From: Vigna angularis
Lineage: Eukaryota > Streptophyta > Magnoliopsida > Fabales > Fabaceae
Direction of reading: 5' to 3'
Assembly: GCF_016808095.1 (NCBI RefSeq)
Contig: NC_068980.1
Coordinates: 9,024,501 to 9,088,500 of the forward strand
DNA length: 64,000 bases
Positions 13,301 to 26,039 of this stretch are shown here, in pieces (positions within the stretch are counted from its first letter, which is position 1; every line of letters begins with the position of its first letter). Made by a program: the position numbers and the translations under genes. The notes beneath the pieces are model-generated. The model was given only the letters and a program-made list of their open reading frames with translations. It had not been told where the DNA came from and did not search any database.

Positions 13301-14139
13301 GATGCTTGTTGTTTCTCTTAATATGGATGACCTTTTAATTACTAGGAGCAATGCAAAATTTATTGATGAGTTTAAACTAGATATGATGCAGGCTTTTGAA
13401 ATGACCGATCTTGGTCTGATGACTTATTTCCTTGGGATGGAGATCAATCAAGAAAAGGACCAGGTTTTCATTTGTCAAAAGAAATATGCAAAAAGAAATT
13501 CTAAAAAAATTCAGAATGGAGGATTGCAAAGTGACAAATACTCCTATGAATCAAAAGGAGAAGTTGTGCAAAGAAGATGGTACCGATAAAGTTGATGAAG
13601 GATTTATGCATTGTGCAAGTGAACTTCATCTCAAGGCTGCAAAGAGAGTGATTCGATATGTCAAAGGAACAAGTGGTTTTGGTGTTAAATTTAAAAGGAG
13701 CAAGGAGTTCAAGTTGGTTGGTTTCTCTGATAGTGATTGCGGAGGTTCTATTGATGATATGAGGAGCACTTTAAGTCATTGTTTTACTATTGGATCTCTT
13801 GTTTTTTTCATGGAACTCAAAAAATCAAGAAACAGTGGCTCAATCCACTATTGAGGCAGAGTTTATTGTTGCAACAATTGTAGTTAATCAAGCTTTATGG
13901 CCGAAGAAAATTTTAATTGATATCAAGTTGTAATTGTTATCTCTCATAATCATGTGTTTCATGGAAAGACTAAACATTTTAATATAAAGTTATTCTTTCT
14001 AAGGGAAGTAAAAAAACATGGAGATGTAATTCTTATTTACTGCAAAACAAAACATCAAGTTGCAGATATCCTTACTAAACCATTGCTTACTTGCAAGTTT
14101 GAATTTTTAAGGTCAAGACTTGGTGTTTGCAACTCCTAA
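10353..14139 (+). pseudogene. Copia gag-pol polyprotein, frameshifted
   Basis: 10353-11135 is a 260-residue gag-like frame of the UBN2/DUF4219 type (MAPPVFNGENYQILAVRMEA). A frameshift near 11125 separates it from a zinc-knuckle region (CTKCNQLGHEAVICK, about 11180-11222) and the protease (WLIDSGCTNHMT, active-site DSG, about 11327-11362). Integrase pieces lie at 11753-12364 (LIHTDVAGP; PQQNGVSERRNR) across several frames. Reverse transcriptase spans about 12800-13500, with the catalytic box reading NMDDLLIT where copia elements usually have YVDD, and an in-frame stop at about 12972. RNase H is at about 13720-14139 (FSDSDCGGS; KTKHQVADILTKP). Several stops and indels make the element non-autonomous today. 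Confidence 0.92.
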
Positions 14140-14151
14140 AGCAAGGGGGAG

Positions 14152-14392
14152 TGTTAAGAAAATGTTTTAGGAGTTTTTATTTTTAAATTTAATTGAGTCA
14201 AAGTTTGTTCCTTATTTTTAGGATTTAGTTATTTTTAATTATGGGCTGAAGTGGTGGATTAAAATTAGGATAAAAGTGTTAGTGGGTAGTTACTTTTTTA
14301 TGTTTAAATACTGTAACGTCTCCATTTCATAATCAATAATACAAAAGTATTTTGTTTCAAGCACACTACTGTGTTGCTTTTTAAAAATAACA
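14152..14392 (+). repeat. 3' LTR of copia element
   Basis: 241 bp, preceded by the polypurine tract and followed by AACAC, the right-hand target duplication. Confidence 0.9.
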
Positions 14393-14761
14393 AACACCAA
14401 TGAGATTTGAGTTCAACCACATTGACATCACTCTCTACCCAGAATCTTAAGATAATTGTGTTAATGGGTCATTCACTTTTATATAGTGCTATACTTTTTC
14501 ATTTTTATCCAATGTAAGACTTTGACTCACACGTGAATTCCCAAAACTGTTATTATTCTTTCAATTAAAAGAAAGAAATGATTGATATTTTTATGTTTAT
14601 TTTATTTATAACCACAACCAATTCTTTCCGTTACTCTTTTTTTCAACTTCATCTCAAACAGCGATAGTATGATTGATTTCACATTTTTGCTAAAATTTGA
14701 ACGATCTAAATTTGTTTTCATGATGTTCTAAGTAGGAAATAAGTTGATGGTCTAATATTTA

Positions 14762-15138
14762 TATACTATATGAAATATACTGATCGAAGTTAATGGTCAT
14801 TCATGGGCAATTATCAGGTATTAATAGGTAAGATTACCTTATGCTCTACAAATATACGATATTAATTATTGATTATTGGGTATGATTCCCTAAAATTATA
14901 CTACACTGATAACTAATCAATGGACTTGACTGCCACAAACTCTAATACAACTGATGTTAGGTACAATCATCTTCTTCTATCTTAATAAAATATAGACCTC
15001 TTTATGAAACATATCTGACTTGAGCGTTAGAGTGTCTTCTGCAGGTCAACCACCAATCGGGAAGGATTACTTGAAGAATTGGCCAATCGCAGCATGCCAA
15101 CGAAGGACGACCGACCCTAGACAAATGTAACCGAAACA
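14762..15138 (+). repeat. 5' LTR of non-coding LTR element
   Basis: 377 bp, matching 17165-17547 with scattered substitutions and one 6-bp gap. It is directly followed by the primer-binding-site-like TTTTGGCGCCCACCGTGG. Confidence 0.88.
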
Positions 15139-15402
15139 TTTTGGCGCCCACCGTGGGGCCGAGCGGCATCCCCATGAAGCCACGAAGAACCAGACGCTCG
15201 GTCTCAACATTGCTACTTCGGATCAACACCAGGTTTTGCAACAAGAGTAAAAAATTCCGTAATAATTCCTAAAGGCATGTCTTTTGTTTTGAGAACTTTC
15301 AGGAACGTTTAGCCTTACATCCATCCTTGACAAGTTCTAGTTTTCATTATAATTTCCAAATTATAATATATTTGTTTAACTCATATTTTTGTGAGTAAAA
15401 AT

Positions 15403-16050
15403 ATTATGCACAGGATGGTTCACAGTTGGTTCAACCTTTTCAGGTTCTAAACACTCTTAATTTTAAATTATAAAAATTATAAAATATTATGCACAGGATG
15501 GTTCAGAGATGCGTTCAACCTTGTCAGGTTCTACCAACTCTTAATTTTAAATTATAAAATATTATGCACAGATGGTTCACAGCTGGTTCAACCTTTTCAG
15601 GTTCTAAACACTCTTAATTTTAAATTATAAAAATTATAAAATATTATGCACAGGATGGTTCAGAGATGCGTTCAACCTTGTCAGGTTCTACCAACTCTTA
15701 ATTTTAAATTATAAAATATTATGCACAGGATGGTTCAAAACTGCGTTCAACCCTTGTCAGATTGTACCGACTTTTAATTTTAAATTATAAAATATTATAC
15801 ACAGGATGGTACAAAGTTCCGTTCAACCTTGTCAGGTTTTACCAACTCTTAAATTATAAAATATTATGCACAGGATGGTTCCAAGCTGCGTTCAACCTTG
15901 TCAGGTTCTACCAACTTTTAATTTTAAATTATAAAATATCCTGCACAGGAAGGTACAAAGTTGCGTTCAACCTTGTCAGGTTCTAACGACTCTTAATTTT
16001 AAATTATAAAATATTATGTGTAGGAAGGTTCAAACCTCAACTTGGTCAGG
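15403..16050 (+). repeat. 75-83 bp tandem array with higher-order pairing
   Basis: Nine units each begin ATTATGCACAGGATGGTTC or a variant. Starts are near 15403, 15486, 15561, 15643, 15718, 15794, 15863, 15938 and 16013. The core is TTCAACCTTGTCAGGTTCTA followed by an AT-rich tail. The first four units form two near-identical pairs (an A-type with AACCTTTTCAGG and a longer AT tail, then a B-type), giving a 158-bp higher-order repeat. Confidence 0.9.
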
Positions 16051-16054
16051 TTAT

Positions 16055-16810
16055 AATGGCCGCTCGGGGGAAGTCAGAAAAATGACTTCAGAAATCCCTG
16101 CTCAACGCAGGAAGTCAAAAAAATGACTCCTGCCTCAAGATTGATCGGGGGAAGTTAGAAAAATGGCTTCAGAAATCCCCGCTCAACGCAGGAAGTCAGA
16201 AAAATGACTCCTGCCTCAGGACCGCTCGGGGAAAAGTCAGAAAAATGGCTTCAGAAATCCCCGCTCAACGCAGGAAGTCAGAAAAATGACTCCTGCCTTA
16301 GAACCGCTCGGGGGGAAGTCAGAAAAATGGCTTCAGAAATCCCCGCTCAACGCAGGAAGTCAGAAAAATGACTCCTGCCTCATGACTGCTCGGGGGAAAG
16401 TCAGAAAAATGGCTTCAGAAATCTTCGCTCAACGCAGGAAGTCAGAAAAATGACTTCTACCTCAAGACCGCTCGGGGGAAGTCAGAAAAATGGCTTCAGA
16501 GATCCCCGTTCAATGCAGGAAGTCAGAAAAATGACTCCTGCCTCAAGCCGCTCGGGGGGAAGTCAGAAAAATGGCTTCAGAAATCTTCGCTCAACGCAGG
16601 AAGTCAGAAAATGACTCCTGCCTCAAGCCGGTCGGGGGGAAGTTAGAAAAATGGCTTCAGAAATCCCCGCTCAACGCAGGAAGTCAGAAAAATAACTCCT
16701 GCCTCAAGCCGCTCAGGGGGAAGTCAGAAAAATGGCTTCAGAAATTCCCACTCAACGCAGGAAGTCAGAAAAATGACTTTAGAAATCTCCGCTCAACGCA
16801 GGAAGGTCGA
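16055..16810 (+). repeat. 80-82 bp GC-richer tandem array
   Basis: About nine and a half units start at CGCTCGGGGGAAGTCAGAAA or variants near 16061, 16143, 16223, 16305, 16387, 16469, 16549, 16629 and 16710. Each unit contains GAAGTCAGAAAAATG twice and CCGCTCAACGCAGGAAGTC once. It is unrelated in sequence to the array just before it. The 133-codon reading frame at 16571-16972 is a by-product of this array. Confidence 0.92.
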
Positions 16811-17164
16811 AAAAGTACTCTTATCAGTCAACTACTCAGCAGGTTCAGTTTTGTCAGGTTTCAATGCCTTTTCATTATAAAAATAAATATTGAAGCGTTT
16901 ACTTTATTTAAAAGCATATTTTTTGGAGTGAAAATCTCTTGCAGAGGAAAAAGTTTCAAAGAGAACTCTTAGCATTTTCTGTTCAGTCTAAGGAACTGAT
17001 CCAAAGAGAACTCCTAGAGTTCGCCGCTCGGTTCCCAGAGCAATGAATACTTAAAGCATCGAAGATAGACTCCCTAAATACAACGTGAGCGACCTCTTTT
17101 AAAACTCATAATAACCCCTACGCACCTCTTTTAATAAAGAGCTTGCTCGGACTTGGGAGACTTA

Positions 17165-17547
17165 TGTACTATATGAAATATACCGATCGAAGTTAAAGGT
17201 CATTCATAGGCAATTATCAAGTATTAATAGGTAAGATTACCTTACGCTCTACAAATATACGATATTAATTATTGATTATTGGGTTTGATTCCCTAAAATT
17301 ATACTGCATCGATAACTAATCAATGGACTTGACTGCCACAAACTCTATAAATAATACAACTGATGTCAGGTACAATCATCTTCTTCTATCTTAATAAAAT
17401 ATAGATCTCTTTATGAAACATATATGACTTGAGCGTCGGAGTGTCTTCTGCAGGTCAACTACCAATCGGAAATGATTACTTGAAGAATTGACCGATCGGA
17501 GCATGCCAACGAAGGACAACCGACCCCAGACAAATGTAACCAAAACA
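17165..17547 (+). repeat. 3' LTR of non-coding LTR element
   Basis: 383 bp with intact TG...CA ends, followed by the ATTTA target duplication. Confidence 0.88.
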
Positions 17548-17552
17548 ATTTA

Positions 17553-20300
<2,748 letters not shown>

Positions 20301-20474
20301 GTACTGTAATGAGAAGCATTCGATAGGATCTCAATTAATCTTGTGTTTAAAAGGGTTACCATTCAGTTGTCAGATGAAGCCAACTATAGTCCAATTTGCT
20401 AAAAATATCAAGAAATGCACCCTGGAATTCATCTTTTATGAGCTAAACACAAGAAACAAAACATGCTATCTGAC

Positions 20475-23400
20475 TCACTTTTTGCTTGGATCCAAAGTCA
20501 TCTCCTGAAGATTCAACAACAGATCATCTGAGTTCAAGAAAACTTTGTTTGCCGCGTTTGATATGGTATGTGCAATCTCTCTAGCAGCTTCTATCTTCCT
20601 CAGTGTGATAAATGCTGGATTGTTGGCAATAGCTTGTCCAATCAGTTGGGCGCTCTTTGCTTCACCCTGTTCATTAAAGGTTCGTAACAAAAGTCAGGGA
20701 TAACTGAATACTTACGAAGCAAAAAGTGGGTGGTCCAATACGGACAACTGTCAATAGCAAACTATATACAATAAATTTAAACACACTTAAACTTGATAGG
20801 CAGATTTATGAACGGATCATTTGTTACCAAGACCTAATCCGAATAATGGCAGTATAGTTTACCCAGAATAAAATACATTTTCCATAATACACAGTCGCTC
20901 AATTGTTTCCTTGTGTATTTTTTTTTCCTAGGGGGATTGGATTACAGGAGTTACCTTGTATTAGAAATATAAAAAATTGAAGCAACTTCTTTTGAGCATG
21001 AAAACAATAACTGTATCCAATCTAAGCATTAATAACTTGTGATCACCTGAGCTCTAATTACAGCACTTCTTTTGTCTTGCTCCGCTTTTTCCACAACAAA
21101 TTTAGCCCTCTCAGCTTCTTGTGCAGCCACCTGCTTAGCTTCAATTGCAGCAGTAAACTCCTTGCCAAAAGTCAAAGCAGTAATTGACACATCATCAAGG
21201 ACAATGTTGAAGTTAGCTGCTCTCTCCGTCAGAATTTTCCGGATCTCCCGACTAACAACCTACAAAGATTAAGGTCGATCTGAATATTAAAGATTAAACA
21301 CACTCTACTTGTGCTATAACTAAATATGTCAACTCGAATGAGAAAACATTTAGTGACAATTAAAGAAATTAGGAAGGAAGTGACTCGTGTTAACAAATCA
21401 TCCTAATATTTGATTTTAAAAACATAAACATTCTGCTATTAAGAAATGATAAAATGCCTTCTTAATATGTTTCAATAGACAAATCATTAACATGTATCCA
21501 TGGCAAAAAATAAATTCATATTTTTCCACCATGTCAGCAACTAGCAATCTCTATTAAATATATATTAGAGCTTTCATGCATCATATACACAAGGTTTATG
21601 CCTTACCTCTCGCTGAGTAATTAGCTGGCTGGCATTATATTGGGCAACCACAGCTTTCAAAGTTTCATGTATGATTGAAGGCAAAACCCTTTCGTTAAAA
21701 TTCTCACCAAGGGTCCGATAAACTGTAGGTAATTGTTCAGGCAAAGGGCGAGTAAGAACTCGAAGTCCAATTTTCACCTGTATAACATGCATGTGCAATA
21801 CAAGAAAAGGTCAATATAGTATAGTTAAATATTTTAAAAACATAGTTATTGAAATTGGTTTCTTGAAAATCAAACCTATTTGATTAGCTATAAAGTGTTA
21901 AGTGAGACATCCAACATCCTATCATTCACAGAGGAGCTAAAATGGGGAGGGGAGAGAATAGACCAGGACAGTAGGAAAAAGGACATTATGCAGATAATGA
22001 TGAAAATTGCATCACCACAAATACCTTCACCCATCAGAAACAAAGGCTAAGCCTGAAAAGGAAAATCGGGGAATAGAGTATGGGATACCAATGAAGCATT
22101 GCATAAGATATTTAGATTTCAAAGCCAATGCTCAAATGTCTACCATTTTCGAAATTCAGAAGTAAATGATTTTAAAACACCAAATGGGAGATTAAGAAAA
22201 TCTGTTTTGCATCATTTCAGATGAGAAAGTGCCTATCAGGCTCTAAATCTGACATGAAAATGAGATAGACGTTTATCATCAGTCTCTCACTTTACACAGA
22301 TGACTCTCATTTGTGATGACCAAGTTGTCCTTCATATTGGCTCAAATCCAGTATTCTATGATAATCAAATATATTTAGAATGATTGTCACTTCATCTGAA
22401 ATAGGATTTTATTTTGAAACATTATTTCTCAACTTGTTAATTCCAATGATCAATTGGTAGATGTCTTTACCAAATCATTATGGGTCCTAAAATTGATTAT
22501 ATATCAAACAAGCTTTGCACATATGATTTATATGCTCCATCTTGAAAGAAAGTGTTAGATGTATTTTATATATGGCCTTGAGCCCATATCTGTGTAATGA
22601 TATGGTACGCTATGTATTATGTGTTTGTGTAGTGATTCCATTTCTCTCTACAAGTCCCAATGCTAGGCCACTAGTTTAGAATGTATTCAACCAGCACTCA
22701 TGTAAAACCTATTGCTTCCCCAATCTAGTATTGAAGTAGAATTTGGCATCCAAATTCCTATATAAAGTAGCATGTCTAGAAAAGTAAAATAAACAAATAT
22801 GGATATACTTTTAACAGCCTGATAATAGTCGTTTCATGTTTGTGGCAATCATGTCAACGGTCAAACATAATTGAACAAATCTCAGGTGATAATATTACAA
22901 TATTAAATACAGTACGCTCCAGTTACAATAATGTATTTAACAGGACACGATGATGTCCATACATGAAAACCTCCACCATCAAAAAAGGAATTAAGGGTCA
23001 AAAGTAAGAAAGATACTCAAATGAATTTCATTCACAACAATATAATCTAAAATAGATCAGACTTCTTTTTGTGATACAAAAACCACAACTCTGCATCAAC
23101 ACACAAATCTTAGCAAAACGTATTTACCATCTGTAGATCACGACTCCCAGATGTACTCTCAACTAGATGGGGTCGAGCACGAACATCATAGATGACTGGC
23201 CTCTCAAACCAGGGTATTACAAAATGAGTCCCTTCGGGATAGACCTGCATATTAACCAACAAATCAATTTCATGACCAACACCAAAACTAAACTTAAACA
23301 TTGCCAACACTTCAAGTGAGAAGGTAAATCACTCTTTTGAATAACATCAACCCAACAGCAGGAGTTCAACAATCATTTCCAGGCAACAAACTAACTATCA

Positions 23401-23655
23401 CGAAGCACAACAATACAGTAAATAGCAAACCGTGACAATTTTCAATTTCATTTCATACAATTTGGGGAAAACAGTAACCTCGTCTTTGACACCAACTAGA
23501 CGGTTGAAAACAATAGCTCGGTGCCCTCCTTCAACATTGTAGAGACTATTAGAAACCGCATACAAACCAATTCCACCAATAACCCCAAGCTTCAGCAGGG
23601 CAGAGGCCGCACCACCACTTGGTACATTTGGAATTTTCATGTTCTTCATATTCAT
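20475..23655 (-). CDS. PHB: Prohibitin (plant type II, PHB2-like), five coding exons
   Basis: Encodes a 289-residue prohibitin, a subunit of the ring complex that scaffolds the mitochondrial inner membrane and stabilises respiratory proteins. Coding exons on the minus strand are 23655-23479, 23244-23128, 21777-21607, 21259-21047 and 20666-20475 (59, 39, 57, 71 and 63 residues), all phase 0 with GT-AG introns. The start is the first ATG after a 5' UTR acceptor at about 23665. Residues 17-35 form a hydrophobic anchor, followed by the Band-7/prohibitin domain ([68 protein letters not shown]). The last part is a coiled-coil-like region ending [12 protein letters not shown]. Length and sequence match plant type II prohibitins (Arabidopsis PHB1/2/6 group). 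All exons appear intact. Confidence 0.96.
22330..22760 (+). mobile_element. Copia 3'-end fragment in prohibitin intron 2
   Basis: On the plus strand, antisense to the gene, this piece reads as the C-terminal end of copia RNase H ([12 protein letters not shown], then in a shifted frame [14 protein letters not shown]) followed by GTGTTAGATGTATTTTATAT, which looks like the start of a 3' LTR. The preceding stretch resembles the usual NPVFHERTKHIEVDCHF region with frameshifts. It lies wholly inside intron 2 (21778-23127) and does not touch the splice sites. Confidence 0.7.
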
Positions 23656-23935
23656 CTTGTTACCTAATTCAACAGAAATGCAAATGCAAAGAATGTCAAC
23701 AACAGTCGGGGATATCAGAGGAAAGGAAAGAGAACTGCTGGATCCAATATAAATGAGCTTAAAAACAAGAAAGGAAAGGGAAATTATTATCGAGAGAAAA
23801 ATATTAATCAAATTATATGAAAAATCTTAACAATTGGGAGAAAAATAGAATTGAAAAATCAAGTTCATCAAGAAAGAACTCTAGCTAGATTGTTCAACTA
23901 CACTCTCCCGGAGAAATGGAAAACTGTATACCTTG

Positions 23936-24118
23936 GAATTCCGATGAACGTCGATGAAAGGGAAGGGTTTGCGGTAGTCGTGGGGTTTATGTAGGGTTTG
24001 TGTTTGGTTTAAACTTTTCGAACAAGAAAGCGAGACCAAAGGGTTCTGACGACGCAAGTGAGAGATGGAACCAATTGGCTTGGGCTTATTGGGCTGCCGA
24101 TCGCATAAGCCCAATGAA
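23936..24118 (-). promoter_or_regulatory. Prohibitin promoter/5' UTR: site II motifs and telo-box
   Basis: On the gene strand, TGGGCT-type site II elements cluster at about 24075-24118 (top strand GGGCTTATTGGGCT and AAGCCCAAT). A telo-box AAACCCTA lies at 23992-23999. A 5' UTR exon appears to end at a donor CAAG|GTATAC near 23934, spliced to about 23665. Site II elements bind TCP factors and are typical of plant genes for mitochondrial and ribosomal proteins, often together with a telo-box. The transcription start itself is not visible. Confidence 0.65.
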
Positions 24119-24139
24119 CAAAAATAATACTTTTGCAAC

Positions 24140-25020
24140 TAAGAGATATCCATGTGTTACCTTCCATATATTACAACAAATATTGATAATTAAAACAATT
24201 CAAATTAATGAATAAATTGTTTAAAATTAATATAAAAAGTTATGAGAAAATATATGGCCCAGACACATTATTTTAACTTTTAATAAAATATTATTTACTA
24301 ATTTTTTAATTAAAAGATATTCCTTGAAAGAGAAAGTCCTTAAAATGATAGAGACGTGTAATTGTAAAAAGGAAACACGTAGCGCAGCAAAAGAATTTAC
24401 GAAATTGTTGTCTTTTATATTATACAACTATTTATACTTAGCCTCGCACATTCCTCTTGTGGCAAAACTAATTTAGTATTTGTTATTCCCTTTAAAATCT
24501 ATCCGTGCTATACATACATCATCGAGAGAATAATAAGCTAAGTAATTAAAATCGATGTTTGTTTATTTGCTCGTAAATCAAGTGTGATTTCATATAAAAG
24601 TTGTAGGCATGCACGTGTTTGAGCGTGTGCGTGGTGAAAGAGAAAGGCATAAAGAAAGAGAGAAAACTTGTTTATTTCTTATCTTGTTTGATACAAAGCA
24701 AGAACGAAACTTATATCCGAAAGGGAGAAGTAACAGAAACAGGGAGAAACAGAATTAACAGAAAAACAGATCAGCGCTGGAGTGTAGAAGAATCAGAGTG
24801 TGGAAAATCCGCAGGATTTTTCGTGTTCAGACATGATTCAAAGCAATTCTTTAAAATAACATTTTAACATGATTAAACCTTAATTACTTGTAATCGTATT
24901 TAGATATTGATGAAAGAAAAAGGTTAGAATTGTTTTAAAAGAAAATGTTGTTATTTTGAGAGTGAAGAAGTATAAAAGAAGCATGAAATATACATAAGGA
25001 AAGAAAGAAACATTAAATAC
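24140..25020. other. Intergenic, between prohibitin and FLA genes
   Basis: AT-rich upstream region of the prohibitin gene and downstream region of the FLA gene. No gene recognised. Confidence 0.4.
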
Positions 25021-25138
25021 AAAGAATTAGGGTGAAACTCAATCAATCCCAACACAGTTTCTTTTGCCCGTAGAAGAGAAAAGAGACGGATTCAGAAAGA
25101 AAAGACGAAGAACACGACACATGCAGAGCGAAGTTTTC

Positions 25139-25873
25139 TCAAGACAGAACTCCCATGCAGAATAACCCAACTCCGAGGATAACTCCAAATCCCACATTCC
25201 TTCCTGCCGCACCATTCTCGTTCTGCGCGTTACCGGAGGGAGAAGGAGCGCCACCGGCCTTCCCAACGGTCGGAGTTTCAGAGCTGCTTTTAGGAGACTT
25301 CGGAGCCGCCGCGGGGGACTTCGCTCCGAAGAGCTCTGCCGGCAACAGCACCTTGTCCACCTGGTAAACCGCCAGAGGAAACTGCTGCCTGAGCGCGTTG
25401 TTGACCTGCGTTTCCACCACGCCGGTGGAGACGTTGACCTGGTTCCCTTGGCCGGTGAAGTTGAGCCCCCAGGAGCCTTCACTGCCGGAGGCTTGAGTTC
25501 TGACGGGGTTGCTGACGGTCAAGAGATCAGAGAGAGAGTAGTACTTGGGAGTGACATGGTAGAGAATGAGCTGCACTTTCTTCTCATCACTGAGACCGTT
25601 GAGAGCCCCAGATTTGAGGTTCTGGAAAGCGTTGTCGGTGGGCGCGAAAAGAGTGAACCCTTGGGAGTTTGACTTGAGTTGACTCTGGATTTGGGTCAGT
25701 TGCTGCGACTCATTCAAAAGACGGATAAGGGTTGTGTATTGGCCACCCTTTTGGAGGATGGCAACGAGGTCCACCGCGCCGGAGGAAGGCGCCGGGGCTT
25801 GGGCTTGGGCTTGGGCCCGAAGAATTAAGCAGAATGAAGTGAAGAGAATGAGAGTGAGAGAGGCGAAGGCCAT
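25139..25873 (-). CDS. Fasciclin-like arabinogalactan protein (group A, FLA11/12-like)
   Basis: Single-exon frame of 244 residues. The ATG at 25873 is chosen over an in-frame one at 26038 because it begins a clean signal peptide ([20 protein letters not shown]) and gives the family length. Residues 21-31 are an AGP glycomodule ([12 protein letters not shown]). One FAS1 domain spans about 35-178 with H1 ([12 protein letters not shown], 72-83) and H2 ([11 protein letters not shown], 102-112). N-glycosylation sequons occur at NES, NFT and NVS. A second Pro/Ser/Ala-rich module (about 185-218) precedes a hydrophobic tail (about 226-244) after small residues, as for GPI-anchor addition. Such proteins sit at the plasma membrane/cell wall, and FLA11/12 members are linked to secondary-wall stems and fibres. 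The FLA11/12 assignment is by resemblance. Confidence 0.93.
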   Translation of the reverse strand: MAFASLTLILFTSFCLILRAQAQAQAPAPSSGAVDLVAILQKGGQYTTLIRLLNESQQLTQIQSQLKSNSQGFTLFAPTDNAFQNLKSGALNGLSDEKKVQLILYHVTPKYYSLSDLLTVSNPVRTQASGSEGSWGLNFTGQGNQVNVSTGVVETQVNNALRQQFPLAVYQVDKVLLPAELFGAKSPAAAPKSPKSSSETPTVGKAGGAPSPSGNAQNENGAAGRNVGFGVILGVGLFCMGVLS

Positions 25874-26039
25874 GTTGAGTAGATAGAAAGTGGTAAGAGA
25901 AGAGAAACTGTGTGGTGGTGTGTGGAGAATGGAAGGGTTTTTATTTGGTTTTGGCGTTGGTGTTTGGTTGTTGAGACTTTGTTGGCATGAGCTGGCTCGT
26001 GGCTTGCAAATCGCGATAAGAAATGGCTTAGTTGACAAA

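Larger units (their letters stand above)
10057..14392 (+). mobile_element. Ty1/copia retrotransposon, full length but defective
   Basis: LTRs of 244 bp (10057-10300) and 241 bp (14152-14392) both start TGTTAAGAAAATG and end AAAAATAACA, with few differences. A primer-binding site ATTGGTATTAGGATCC follows the 5' LTR, one or two changes from the usual tRNA-Met complement. A polypurine tract GCAAGGGGGAG (14141-14151) precedes the 3' LTR. Flanking pentamers are AACAT (10052-10056) and AACAC (14393-14397), a target duplication with one mismatch. It lies inside the LTR of the TRIM-like element, so it is the younger insertion. The internal reading frame is broken. Confidence 0.92.
9683..14543 (-). 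mobile_element. TRIM-like miniature LTR element, split by a copia insertion
   Basis: About 190 bp at 9683-9872 is repeated as 10012-10056 joined to 14393-14543 once the inserted copia element and one copy of its 5-bp target duplication are removed. Both copies run GGGTCTA..AATGAGAT..AACCAC-like then TTTTTCATTTT and end near GACTCA. The inner 139 bp (9873-10011) contain GCTCTGATATCA at 9999-10010, the complement of a tRNA-Met primer-binding site. That gives a minus-strand element about 520 bp long with two LTRs, a primer site and no coding region, which is the TRIM layout. Outer target duplications are not evident. Confidence 0.65.
14762..17547 (+). mobile_element. Non-coding LTR retrotransposon (LARD-like) with tandem arrays
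   Basis: Direct repeats at 14762-15138 and 17165-17547 are long terminal repeats of about 380 bp. The right one has TGTACTATATG...AAAACA ends; the left begins TATACT, having lost the G of TG. A perfect 5-bp target duplication ATTTA flanks the element (14757-14761 and 17548-17552). After the left LTR comes TTTTGGCGCCCACCGTGGGG, a primer-binding-site-like sequence of the kind seen in Ty3/gypsy elements, and before the right LTR a purine-rich GGACTTGGGAGACTTA. The 2.0 kb interior has no gag or pol. It holds two unrelated tandem arrays. It must therefore be mobilised by a partner element. Gypsy affinity is inferred from the primer site. Confidence 0.88.

Noticed and set aside
16571..16972. 133-codon frame with a repeated LNAGSQK motif
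   Set aside because: It is the 80-82 bp tandem array of a non-coding LTR element; other units shift frame.
23881..24138. 85-codon minus-strand frame upstream of the prohibitin start
   Set aside because: It overlaps the promoter and 5' UTR exon of the prohibitin gene and has no domain.
25039..25482. Long frame in another phase of the FLA gene
   Set aside because: Shadow of the FLA coding region; composition is an out-of-frame reading of GC-rich codons.
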